This document shows positions 46,257 through 58,059 of a stretch of 64,000 nucleotides of DNA, piece by piece. The stretch is from Epiperipatus broadwayi (lineage: Eukaryota; Onychophora; Udeonychophora; Euonychophora; Peripatidae), in the NCBI GenBank assembly GCA_028023455.1, contig JAQFVV010012507.1, positions 806,001 to 870,000 of the forward strand, in the 5' to 3' direction. The notes below the pieces were generated by a model. The model did no database searches. It was given only the letters and a program-made list of their open reading frames with translations, and was not told where the DNA came from. The position numbers and the translations under genes were made by a program. Position 1 is the stretch's first letter. Every line of letters begins with the position of its first letter.

Positions 46257-49200
46257 GTCCAAAAGATGGCGCTATACCAAAACCGCCGAACAAGTGTAAG
46301 ATTTGTTTTACATAAACGAAAAAAGAGTCAGAAATTAACTACCTCTTTCATTTTCTCACTCCCAGATCAGCTGATTTCAAGCTGGTTTGCTATCCTCAGT
46401 GGGAGATAGAGTATAGAAACTAGATCTAAAACACTGACTCTCAAGTGTTTATGCAAAACGTTTCTATCAGATTGCAAGCGTGAATTTTTTAGACCGGAAA
46501 AGTCTTCAAACCCAGCCTAGCAAGCTAGATATTTATATGGGTCTGATCTCAGTTCAGAATCACCATATAATCAAAGTCTCTGCAATATATATCATTGCAA
46601 GAAAACTCTAAAGGTACATTTATGAAAAAACAAATACAAGTTAATCACGTAACCTGCTATCACTTGTTATTTATGTCCAAAAGATGGCGCTATACCAAAA
46701 CCGCCGAACAAGTGTAAGATTTGTTTTACATAAACGAAAAAAGAGTCAGAAATTAACTACCTCTTTCATTTGCTCACTCCCAGATCAGCTGATTTCAAGC
46801 TGGTTTGCTATCCTCAGTGGGAGATAGAGTATAGAAACTAGATCTAAAACACTGACTCTCAAGTGTTTATGCAAAACGTTTCTATCAGATTGCAAGCGTG
46901 AATTTTTCAGACCGGAAAAGTCTTCAAACCCAGCCTAGCAAGCTAGATATTTATATGGGTCTGATCTCAGTTCAGAATCACCATATAATCAAAGTCTCTG
47001 CAATATATATCATTGCAAGAAAACTCTAAAGGTACATTTATGAAAAAACAAATACAAGTTAATCACGTAACCTGCTATCACTTGTTATTTATGTCCAAAA
47101 GATGGCGCTATACCAAAACCGCCGAACAAGTGTAAGATTTGTTTTACATAAACGAAAAAAGAGTCAGAAATTAACTACCTCTTTCATTTGCTCACTCCCA
47201 GATCAGCTGATTTCAAGCTGGTTTGCTATCCTCAGTGGGAGATAGAGTATAGAAACTAGATCTAAAACACTGACTCTCAAGTGTTTATGCAAAACGTTTC
47301 TATCAGATTGCAAGCGTGAATTTTTCAGACCGGAAAAGTCTTCAAACCCAGCCTAGCAAGCTAGATATTTATATGGGTCTGATCTCAGTTCAGAATCACC
47401 ATATAATCAAAGTCTCTGCAATATATATCATTGCAAGAAAACTCTAAAGGTACATTTATGAAAAAACAAATACAAGTTAATCACGTAACCTGCTATCACT
47501 TGTTATTTATGTCCAAAAGATGGCGCTATACCAAAACCGCCGAACAAGTGTAAGATTTGTTTTACATAAACGAAAAAAGAGTCAGAAATTAACTACCTCT
47601 TTCATTTGCTCACTCCCAGATCAGCTGATTTCAAGCTGGTTTGCTATCCTCAGTGGGAGATAGAGTATAGAAACTAGATCTAAAACACTGACTCTCAAGT
47701 GTTTATGCAAAACGTTTCTATCAGATTGCAAGCGTGAATTTTTCAGACCGGAAAAGTCTTCAAACCCAGCCTAGCAAGCTAGATATTTATATGGGTCTGA
47801 TCTCAGTTCAGAATCACCATATAATCAAAGTCTCTGCAATATATATCATTGCAAGAAAACTCTAAAGGTACATTTATGAAAAAACAAATACAAGTTAATC
47901 ACGTAACCTGCTATCACTTGTTATTTATGTCCAAAAGATGGCGCTATACCAAAACCGCCGAACAAGTGTAAGATTTGTTTTACATAAACGAAAAAAGAGT
48001 CAGAAATTAACTACCTCTTTCATTTGCTCACTCCCAGATCAGCTGATTTCAAGCTGGTTTGCTATCCTCAGTGGGAGATAGAGTATAGAAACTAGATCTA
48101 AAACACTGACTCTCAAGTGTTTATGCAAAACGTTTCTATCAGATTGCAAGCGTGAATTTTTCAGACCGGAAAAGTCTTCAAACCCAGCCTAGCAAGCTAG
48201 ATATTTATATGGGTCTGATCTCAGTTCAGAATCACCATATAATCAAAGTCTCTGCAATATATATCATTGCAAGAAAACTCTAAAGGTACATTTATGAAAA
48301 AACAAATACAAGTTAATCACGTAACCTGCTATCACTTGTTATTTATGTCCAAAAGATGGCGCTATACCAAAACCGCCGAACAAGTGTAAGATTTGTTTTA
48401 CATAAACGAAAAAAGAGTCAGAAATTAACTACCTCTTTCATTTGCTCACTCCCAGATCAGCTGATTTCAAGCTGGTTTGCTATCCTCAGTGGGAGATAGA
48501 GTATAGAAACTAGATCTAAAACACTGACTCTCAAGTGTTTATGCAAAACGTTTCTATCAGATTGCAAGCGTGAATTTTTCAGACCGGAAAAGTCTTCAAA
48601 CCCAGCCTAGCAAGCTAGATATTTATATGGGTCTGATCTCAGTTCAGAATCACCATATAATCAAAGTCTCTGCAATATATATCATTGCAAGAAAACTCTA
48701 AAGGTACATTTATGAAAAAACAAATACAAGTTAATCACGTAACCTGCTATCACTTGTTATTTATGTCCAAAAGATGGCGCTATACCAAAACCGCCGAACA
48801 AGTGTAAGATTTGTTTTACATAAACGAAAAAAGAGTCAGAAATTAACTACCTCTTTCATTTGCTCACTCCCAGATCAGCTGATTTCAAGCTGGTTTGCTA
48901 TCCTCAGTGGGAGATAGAGTATAGAAACTAGATCTAAAACACTGACTCTCAAGTGTTTATGCAAAACGTTTCTATCAGATTGCAAGCGTGAATTTTTCAG
49001 ACCGGAAAAGTCTTCAAACCCAGCCTAGCAAGCTAGATATTTATATGGGTCTGATCTCAGTTCAGAATCACCATATAATCAAAGTCTCTGCAATATATAT
49101 CATTGCAAGAAAACTCTAAAGGTACATTTATGAAAAAACAAATACAAGTTAATCACGTAACCTGCTATCACTTGTTATTTATGTCCAAAAGATGGCGCTA

Positions 49201-49829
49201 TACCAAAACCGCCGAACAAGTGTAAGATTTGTTTTACATAAACGAAAAAAGAGTCAGAAATTAACTACCTCTTTCATTTTCTCACTCCCAGATCAGCTGA
49301 TTTCAAGCTGGTTTGCTATCCTCAGTGGGAGATAGAGTATAGAAACTAGATCTAAAACACTGACTCTCAAGTGTTTATGCAAAACGTTTCTATCAGATTG
49401 CAAGCGTGAATTTTTCAGACCGGAAAAGTCTTCAAACCCAGCCTAGCAAGCTAGATATTTATATGGGTCTGATCTCAGTTCAGAATCACCATATAATAAA
49501 AGTCTCTGCAATATATATCATTGCAAGAAAACTCTAAAGGTACATTTATGAAAAAACAAATACAAGTTAATCACGTAACCTGCTATCACTTGTTATTTAT
49601 GTCCAAAAGATGGCGCTATACCAAAACCGCCGAACAAGTGTAAGATTTTTTTTCATAAACGAAAAAAGAGTCAGAAATTAACTACCTCTTTCATTTTCTC
49701 ACTCCCAGATCAGCTGATTTCAAGCTGGTTTGCTATCCTCAGTGGGAGATAGAGTATAGAAACTAGATCTAAAACACTGACTCTCAAGTGTTTATGCAAA
49801 ACGTTTCTATCAGATTGCAAGTGTGAATT
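46257..49829 (+). repeat. satellite-like tandem array, 418-bp unit, 8.5 copies
   Basis: GTCCAAAAGATGGCGC starts at 46257, 46675, 47093, 47511, 47929, 48347, 48765, 49183 and 49601: exactly 418 bp each time. The last unit is cut at 49829. Units are almost identical. The first unit and the last two share a T where inner units have G in CATTT(T/G)CTCAC; unit 8 and the final half unit carry a few private changes. Both ends abut (TA)n. There is no open frame of note, no tRNA-like promoter and no recognisable transposon terminus. The unit belongs to the same family as the copies at 15.4-16.4 and 42.6-43.1 kb. Near-identity implies recent amplification. Confidence 0.97.
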
Positions 49830-49971
49830 TATATATATATATGGAATTTAGAATTTTGTAATACAGTTAGCAATGTCGAAAATTTCAAATGTTAGATTAT
49901 CTTAAAATGGAAGATAAAATATCAAAACAAATTTAATGAAAGGAAAATGACATATTAAATTAAATAATTAA

Positions 49972-50235
49972 AATGGATGTGTAAACAGACAGAGAATACA
50001 AGTGCTAAGTTGTGTATCCCAAGAAAGACAATGTAGCATCATCACTTCTGAAGAAAATATTGTGATAAATGACACAAATCAAAAATTAAATTTAGTGAAA
50101 GAAACTAAACTGGAAGAATGAAAAGAGGTACATTTTGAGAATGATACTACAGGGGACAAAATTCAAACTCCAACATCCATAAGACTAAAGATAGATGTAG
50201 AAGAAATATTAAATTGTGAAATGATAGAATTATGA
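49972..50235 (+). pseudogene. candidate decayed coding segment
   Basis: One frame is open for 88 codons except for a single internal TGA at 50119-50121. It reads SQERQCSIITSEENIV, then NQKLNLVKETKLEE, stop, then KEVHFENDTTGDKIQTPTSI and RLKIDVEEILNCEMIEL. In this AT-rich background such a hydrophilic, acidic frame with one stop is unlikely but not impossible by chance. No splice sites were matched and no family recognised. Confidence 0.25.
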
Positions 50236-50239
50236 ACTT

Positions 50240-50625
50240 CAGAATGTTTTGGATCTTCAAGATGAAAGCAAACAAGAAATAAATAGTGAATGAAGATTGG
50301 ACTTGACTTAGGCAGTTCAACCTGGACTAATTATTCTTGCTTTTTAGTATGATGATACAATCTTCTAGAATATTCTAACTCAGACAGCTTATAGAGAAGT
50401 AAATAATTATTTACTCAGAATTAAGGTGTGGTAATACTATAAAAATTTATTTCCTAATGAACAGTTTCTTTTTTCCTTTGACAGTTTCTCTTTTTTAAAA
50501 AAAAAAATAAATAGGCACGATTCTTGCCAAATGGTTATGACTAATTTTCTTAGTGCATATGACATTTGATCTAAACAGGCAGACATTTGAAAGGAACAGT
50601 ATTTGACCTTTTTCTATTTAACCTT
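50240..50625. other. AT-rich DNA, no gene seen
   Basis: The frame of the preceding segment breaks down. Nothing else noted. Confidence 0.4.
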
Positions 50626-50630
50626 TTCAG

Positions 50631-50697
50631 TAATGCATTTTGGTGTTCGAATACCAATGGAGGTTTTTATGTTGACAGAAGCTAATTCAAATTATAT
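50631..50697 (+). CDS. candidate internal coding exon
   Basis: The acceptor TTCTATTTAACCTTTTCAG and the donor GTAAGTG at 50698 are both close to consensus and enclose 67 bases. The one frame open throughout reads MHFGVRIPMEVFMLTEANSN, with two bases left at each end. It joins in phase to the candidate terminal exon at 52164. The product is unrecognised. This is the most convincing exon in the window by splice signals. Confidence 0.38.
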
Positions 50698-50704
50698 GTA
50701 AGTG

Positions 50705-52155
50705 AATTTTTTAATTAATTTTTATTTTATTAACTTGAATCTTTGTTACATTTTTATATGCTTATCATTTTATAAATTGTAGAGCAAGTGTGATTATACT
50801 GTTTAATTATCCTATTATATAAAATCTGAAATAGTTATACACACATTGAAAGTGTGTGATTTAGAACTTTTTGGTGATTAATAAAAATATAATTTTATTT
50901 ATTAATTTTAATTACATTCATACATACAACTCTTGTAAATTAATTTATTAAGTTTTAAATTATAGTTAAGCTTTCTTCTCTAATATTTATTTTAAAATTG
51001 AGGTTGTTTTAAACTAAACATTTTTAGGTAAAATATAAATTAATTAATTTACATGTGATAAATAAAAATAAATGAACAGCAAGTAGATAACTTTGCATAA
51101 AATAAAATAATTAACAAAACATAAACAATTTTTTAATATATATTGATTTATAACCTAAGAATAGACACATTGCTAAATATATATTAGAATCAGAGAATAA
51201 AATAAAGCAGAGATTTTTTTACATAAAGTTTAAATTATTTTTAGTATAAGATAATGGACACCTTTTATTAGTCAGATTATATATTCTCCTTTATAGCATT
51301 AATTATTTCATCTACATTATAATAATTTTAGGTTGTAGCAAAAAACATTGCAATTTTTTTTTGTTTAATTTTGTTGTATTTTTTTTTTTGTTGATTATTA
51401 TCATTTTATTGCTTCTTTCATACTTTTATGATATATGTTTGTTTATGATTACAATTATTTTAACAATGTTAATGATATATACAAAGTAAATAAAGAAACA
51501 ATATGAAAATCACTAAGGGAATACTAGTAATTAAAATATACCAATAAATCTATTTATTTGTTAAAAAGGAGATTTACAAAAAAGTATTTATTTATTTGTA
51601 TGTGTTATGAAATATTTATATCTATTTTAGATATCTATAGTATATATATATATATATTGAAATTATTGTAAAATATTAACAATAAAGTTTTAAAAAAATT
51701 GACAGATATATAAGTTATCAATGAGATTTAAATTAGTATGTCTCATGGAAGTGTTAAGTTAAAATACCATGGCAATTGTTGACATAATAAAGAAAAAGGA
51801 AATTGGAGATTATGCTTTTAAGTTTTTTTATTACTGGAAATTGTTTTGACTAGATAAGGAGGAATAACAAACTTTGTTATTGATATTTTTTTTCTTCTTC
51901 ATAATTTAGCTAAAGAAACTTTATCTTAATTTTATGGACCAAAATATGATTGCCTAGAGGAAAGTTTCTAAATGAAGATTGATTCTTCTTGTCTTGTTCC
52001 TCTGTAAACTTTCACCTGAAAGAGGGGGGACGTTATCAGCCAACATACACTTGAAGAGAGAAGGGAAATGATTTTAAAAATGAATAACTACCCATGTCCT
52101 GAAAATAAAAATAAGAATTGCAATTCTAGAAACATCTGAAATAATTTTGTTCTTT
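50705..52155. other. AT-rich DNA, possibly an intron
   Basis: Lies between the two candidate exons. A minus-strand acceptor-like tract (CCCCCCTCTTTCAG in minus sense, near 52019-52032) precedes two short open frames of 15-20 codons, too weak to call. Confidence 0.4.
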
Positions 52156-52163
52156 TTTATTAG

Positions 52164-52209
52164 TTCACATCAGCATGACATACAGAAAGGATCCTTCAAA
52201 AAAAGTTGA
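52164..52209 (+). CDS. candidate terminal exon
   Basis: The acceptor TTGTTCTTTTTTATTAG precedes a base that completes the split codon from 50697, then SHQHDIQKGSFKKS and TGA at 52207-52209. The alternative frame HISMTYRKDPSKKVDFNYSE is also open and longer, ending at TGA near 52232; it would need a different upstream phase. Confidence 0.28.
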
Positions 52210-52449
52210 TTTTAACTATTCAGAAAATTTATGATTTCATCAACCAAAGATTATCTGCCATCTTCAAATAACTGTTGATTTTAAAAAGGATGAAAAATAT
52301 ATTTAAAATGTCAGACAATCAATTTGGTCATTATTTAAATAAAAAAAAAAAATTTAATGTGCACACTTAATTCTTTGTTATTTTTATAATTTTTGCTTTA
52401 ATATGTTATGACACATCAATGTTCTCATAGCAAGTATTGTTTTTATTAA

Positions 52450-52584
<135 letters not shown>

Positions 52585-52589
52585 TTGTA

Positions 52590-53870
52590 GAATGCAGACA
52601 TATGTCTAGTATGTATACCATATATGCCTGAAATATAATAGATGGCTTATATAAATTTTTGTTGACATTTTTGCTTGGGAAGATCGTTTAAATATAAATG
52701 TTGTCATGTGATTGTTATTATAAAAATTCATTTATTATATATATCTTTCTGATAGCAAATAATTTGTAGACATTAAATAATCATGAGATATGTTGAATGG
52801 TTAGATCTGTTATAATAACGTTATGTGGTGTGTTCATATGCATAAAAATAAGAATCCTTTTATTATTTAGAAGAGTTTATTATAGGAAGATACATGTTAG
52901 AATTATTATAACATAGTCATAAAACCTATAGCTAGATTTTTAAAAATTATATGTAATACAAAGGAATGTATAAAAAAAAATTATTTTAATTGAAAACCAC
53001 TTATAATGTAAAAGATTAATTTAAAAAGTTGTCATTTTGTCACTCTAAAGAGGGAAGTGTAGTTACAAAACATGTATATATATTTAGTATTAAGGAGACT
53101 CAATATTATTTTTAATCTGGTTTGTGGTTAGATAACACTAAATGAATCTCTCATCTTGAAGTAATTGACTTTAGCAAATGCTTTTATTATTGTTATTCTT
53201 GTTATATCTTATTTAATCTTAGGAAGTGAATGGCAATAAGTCAGACAAAATGTAACTCGTTAAGTATTATTAACAAATATTACAAATATGAATGTCACAG
53301 AAAAAAAACCTATGAAATAAAAATGGATATTGCGCTTTATTTTGTTGTCATTGCCATATTTGAAAAAAGAGTAAAAATATATAGATCTTAAATACAAATA
53401 TACTACTTGTTTTTCTACAATAAATAAAAAATTATATATACTATTTGTTTTACTTAATTAAAGTGATTTTGTGAATTATTTTTTTACTTTCATCACTTAT
53501 CAATACACAAAGGCCATGTTGCAATATTTGAATTTGATAACTTCATTATTTTAAATCCAAGAATATTTCAATTCTAATGCTTATTTGCACAAACATTAAT
53601 AAGTAATTATAATATATAACATTAATTATTTAGAGATGAGATATTAAATAAATTATTTTGTTTGTAAATATAAATTACATTCAATAAAATATTCTCTTTG
53701 TTTTTCTTTTATATTTTGACAAGTTATCAATTTTCATTAGTTATTTTTAAAACTAAACCCTGAGAGTAGATAAGTTAAGTATTGAGAGATGTAATAAAGT
53801 TGGATTCATTGTTTTGTTTATGTTGTAAGTTTGATTTCTTTAGTTACATGTAATATGTCAAAAGCTTGTT
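52590..53870. other. AT-rich DNA, no gene seen
   Basis: No coding signal. Confidence 0.5.
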
Positions 53871-53879
53871 ATTACTATA

Positions 53880-54186
53880 TCAATTGACAGTAGAGTCTGA
53901 CACATAAATGAGAAAGCTTCTGGCTCCCTGCTTGCTTACAATTTAATTAAAAGTCCACCTTTACATGATATGATATAGGTGTGTAAAATGTGGAGAGCAT
54001 ATTGAATAAAGCAAACCTTGTACACTCTGTACCATTACAATTTTGGATGTGGCAATCTGTAGAAGTTAAAGATTCAGCTTACCACAATGATCCATTAACA
54101 ATTTTGGTGCACAATCCACAAGGCATTTGAATAAGAGAATTCTTATAAACATTATTTAAGGAATCAACATATCCATTCTTGCTCAT
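53880..54186 (-). pseudogene. candidate exon or decayed coding fragment
   Basis: From a minus-strand ATG at 54186 a frame reads MSKNGYVDSLNNVYKNSLIQ then MPCGLCTKIVNGSLW, where a good donor (TTGTG then GTAAGCT at 54083-54082) occurs. If unspliced, TAA follows, and the same frame then continues through STDCHIQNCNGTECTRFALF with one further stop to about 53880. The CGLC..IVNG start resembles the opening of PHD-type fingers in LINE ORF1 proteins, but the rest of the finger is not evident. Either a first coding exon or a LINE ORF1 relic. Confidence 0.28.
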
Positions 54187-54309
54187 TTCCAATTATATAC
54201 TATTTTGATTTTCCAATTTGTAGAAGTTAATAAAGCATCTCACTCTCACACCTTATGTGTGTGTGTGTAATTATATAACTGAATATTTGTAAATACAGTA
54301 ACTAAATAA

Positions 54310-54625
54310 TTAAAATTTTTATCCACTTAGGAGTGCTTTTGATTATCCCAATAATCTTTGTCAACTTAAGCTTTGAAATGCTAACTTTCCCAAAATTCTG
54401 TGATCTTAACATTTGCTGCTTGCCTGTTAATTAAGACATGTTTATATTTGTATATTAGCATAGCTTCCTTTACTTTCCTTTTATTGTTATTTTTTTCAAT
54501 TTGCAATATTTTTACAATGTTAAAATTGAAGTCAAAACCATAAATACATGAGTTATTATGGTTGTAAAAAACAGATGCTGATATATTATTATCTACTATG
54601 CAATTTTGTTTCGATTTCATTCAGT
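54310..54625 (-). pseudogene. Penelope-like element tail, copy 2
   Basis: The minus strand reads CIVDNNISASVFYNHNNSCI, GFDFNFNIVKILQIEKNNN, EAMLIYKYK and INRQAANVKITEFWES, then a stop near 54381, followed by 3' sequence to about 54310. Only the segment downstream of the GIY-YIG core remains. It is highly similar to the copy at 54.92-55.61 kb, in the opposite orientation. Confidence 0.6.
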
Positions 54626-54860
54626 TTCTTGATCTTAAAATAACTAGAAATCAATGAATGCTGGATTACTGTATGACCATTAAACCAATAATAAAAAGAG
54701 GTTATATTCTTATATAAATCAAAAGTGCCAATGTCATACAAAATGGTAGGTTTGAAGTTCTTCTTATTTAGAAATAATAGTCTTTGCAAATATTCATCGG
54801 ATAAAGGCAAAAATATTGAAATATATTTGAATGAATTGTTAAATGTTGGCTACAGTTATA

Positions 54861-54863
<3 letters not shown>

Positions 54864-54919
<56 letters not shown>

Positions 54920-54931
54920 ATTATTATTATT
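54864..54931. repeat. (TA)n(TTA)n compound microsatellite
   Basis: About 52 bp of TA followed by a short ATT run. It marks the 5' truncation point of the plus-strand Penelope-like copy. Confidence 0.95.
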
Positions 54932-55612
54932 CTTAGAGATTTTAATACAAAATATAAAATTAAAAACTTTAATAATAATATTGATTCTCCTGCTAATAAA
55001 AAAATATGGATATCAACCTCATATATTTCAACTGATCGAGTAAATTTTATAAAGAAAATTTATAAAGGTATATGTGATATTGCATTTTACACACCTCCTA
55101 CATAAAATTAATAAATAACTCCAAAGATAAAACCTCATTTATAAATAAAAATTGTGTCATTTATAATTAGATATGTAGGTGTGGCAGTGGATATATAGGT
55201 GAATCAAGGTATATGTTGGAAAAAAGAACTAAAGAACACTTGCTATTATTAAAATGAGTTCAGAAATCAAAACAAAATTGCATAGTAGATAATAATATTT
55301 CAGCATCTGTTTTTTATGACCATAATAAAGCATGTATTTATGGTTTTGACTTCAATTTTAACAGTGTAAAAATATTGCAAATTGAAAAAAATAACAATAA
55401 AAGAAAAATAAAGGAAGCCATGTTAATATACAAATATAAAGATGACTTAATTAACTGGCAAGCAGCAAATGTTAAGATCATGGAATTGTGGAAAAGTTAG
55501 CATTTCAAAGCTTTATTTGACAAAGATTACTGGGATAATTGAAAGTGCTCCTAAGTGGATAAAATTTTTAATTATTTAGTTATTGTATTTACAAATATTC
55601 AGTTATATAATT
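54917..55612 (+). pseudogene. Penelope-like element tail with GIY-YIG region, copy 3
   Basis: The plus strand encodes VNFIKKIYKGICDIAFYTPP, then (after a frameshift near 55100) LINNSKDKTSFINKNCVIY, a stop, ICRCGSGYIGESRYMLEKRT (the YIG Gly is kept, unlike the 8-kb copy), KEHLLLLK, a stop, then CIVDNNISASVFYDHNKACI, GFDFNFNSVKILQIEKNNN, EAMLIYKYKDDLINWQAAN and ELWKS, with TAG at 55498-55500. The 3' sequence runs to about 55612. The reverse transcriptase is absent and the lesions make it inactive. The GIY-YIG endonuclease of such elements normally nicks DNA for target-primed insertion. Confidence 0.65.
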
Positions 55613-55626
55613 ACGTATATTAACTT

Positions 55627-55665
<39 letters not shown>

Positions 55666-55688
55666 GTTAATATACGTAATTATATAAC

Positions 55689-55694
<6 letters not shown>
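55595..55694. repeat. 100-bp near-perfect palindrome with (TA)n centre
   Basis: ATATTCAGTTATATAATTAC continues to GTATATTAACTTTA and is mirrored exactly on the other side of a (TA)n core. The left half is the 3' end of the Penelope-like copy, so the terminus has been duplicated in inverted orientation. A further (TA)n follows at 55692-55722. Confidence 0.9.
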
Positions 55695-55724
<30 letters not shown>

Positions 55725-55739
55725 CCAATACTAAGAACA

Positions 55740-56155
55740 ATTTTATCATTATAATTAATACATTTTATTTCAACACAGGGATATCCTCTCCTGATCCTTC
55801 CCTATAAATCAGTAACATATCTTTTAAATTTTCACTTTAAAATGCACAAGTTTATTCAACAGAGAGTAAAAAAGAAAAAACAAAATTCTTAAAAAATCAT
55901 GTTTAAATTTTAAGTCACTAAGTTGATATGTGTTGAATTGATGAACATCCTGTTGTGAGGTAAAATACAGTTTAGTCATGAAATAGTTGTTAGTTTTCTC
56001 TATGCATGACCAGTTATTTATTCATTGGCATGTTTGTAAGTGGTTCAATTAATCAATATTAGCATGTTTGGACTTATGTTTTTATTACTTTCATTTAAGT
56101 GTGTGTTTCACAATTATATTAAATAATTATTTTGTACAGTAATTTAGCATTTTTC
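55740..56155. other. AT-rich DNA, no gene seen
   Basis: No coding signal. Confidence 0.5.
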
Positions 56156-56158
56156 AAG

Positions 56159-56283
<125 letters not shown>

Positions 56284-56289
56284 TTCTCT

Positions 56290-58050
56290 TGATTAGATTT
56301 ATATTTTTCTAATTTTAATAATTGCATTTGATAATGAAATATATGTATATAATAATTAACTTCTTTATATAATATCCTTAATATATTACTTGTAATATAT
56401 ATGTAAATATATTTTTTCAATAGTTTTAATTTCTCCTCCCTCATTTTTGAAAAAAAATTATGTACTTATCAATACGTTGTTGTAGAGAAAAGATTAGTGA
56501 ATGCAAATTCCTGTTCCGCAATAAAATATTATATAGTGATGAAATGGTAATTGATTTTTTTCATCATTGATATGAATGACTGGTTATTTATTTGTTTACA
56601 TGCTAGTATGTCGTTTAATTATTTAACTTAATTATATTTATTATATCAGTAGTTCATTCTATTTACATAGTTATAAAAGGTGCGAGAAAATGATAAATTT
56701 ATCAATATAAAATTCTGAAATCTCTCAGACACTAGTCTCTCTATGTGAAAACATTAATATCATGTTAAATTTGCTTCAGAAATATAATAAAATATTAAAA
56801 ATGTCTGTTGACAAAAAAAGAAATCCTTTTATAAATGTTTTCATATTTACTAAAATAAATGCAAACTTGCCATCAATTAAAATGTGTAAAACTATATTGC
56901 AGTGCTGACACCAGTTATCAACGAATTTAAATAAAGAAGATCAAAACCAAGTTTGAACCCACTCAATCATCATACTACTATAAAAGTAATTTAATATTAC
57001 GCCATGGCCAGCAATCGGGACTCAATAGTCAGTGATAGCAAATAAATAAATTCATTTAACATTATTTTTCTTTTCAAAAAAAAAAAAAAGGTGAAATACT
57101 TATTAAATTATCAGACTTTAATGTAAAATATAACTTATTTATAGCATTTAAAAACAACAAATATACATGATTCAAAATTATTTTCAATAATAAAAAAATA
57201 TCATACATTGATTGTTAATCAAAAAGATCATTAAAAACATAGACTAATATTTAGATAAATTTTCCAAACAATTATAATTAAAATAAATGCTTTATGATAA
57301 TAATGAGCCGACTGGTTTTAATTCATCCTGATAATTTCATAAATAATCAAGGATTTCATGTTATAATATTTATTATGTGACAATATAAGCCAAGATATTA
57401 CTTTAAAATTTTTTCAAATTTGAGATTTATGAAAAGTGCGTTTCATTACAAGAGTAAATGTGTGTGTGGGTGTTTTGGATATAGCAAGAGTAGTAGAGGA
57501 ATATAAACAAAAATACGTGCAACTTAAATAATATTGTATGATAACTAATCATAAAAGAGAAACATGCCAATTAAACAATACACTGGGATGGCATTATTTT
57601 CTTGCCATCAAAAAAAAAAACTCATTCTGAGTAATTTAAACATTTAATATAATAAATATCAAGGGTGCACAGAAATCATATAGTAATTAAGATGCTGATA
57701 AAAGATATAATTTAAACCCAAATTCAACATACAAATAATGATGCGTTGCAACATAATAAGCTCTGACCTATTGCACAATAATAAATAACTATGGAAATAT
57801 ATTAAGGAGGCACACAAATCTCTATGAGCAATAAAGAAAAACCTATATCTCTGATGTATGATCATTCACACTATAAAAATTACTTCTATACTGTTTATTC
57901 ATTCATACTTTTTATCAAAATGCCAATCAAATACAATTTCATCATATAGCAAAAATTAATAAAATGCCAATAATCTTTAAACCAGAATTTATCCAAATGG
58001 TTACTTATTTAAAAAAACTCAATTTTCACACATCCTTAAAAGATCATGAT
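56290..58050. other. AT-rich DNA, no gene seen
   Basis: A B-box-like GGGTTCAAACTT on the minus strand near 56950, with GCCATGGCG about 50 bp upstream in minus sense, is weakly SINE-like. Otherwise nothing. Confidence 0.4.
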
Positions 58051-58059
58051 TAATTTTTA

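Noticed and set aside
46257-49829. Retrozyme-type hammerhead or CRISPR explanation for the 418-bp array
   Set aside because: No CTGATGA...GAAA core on either strand of the unit, and CRISPR repeats are short and prokaryotic; this is contiguous 418-bp units without spacers.
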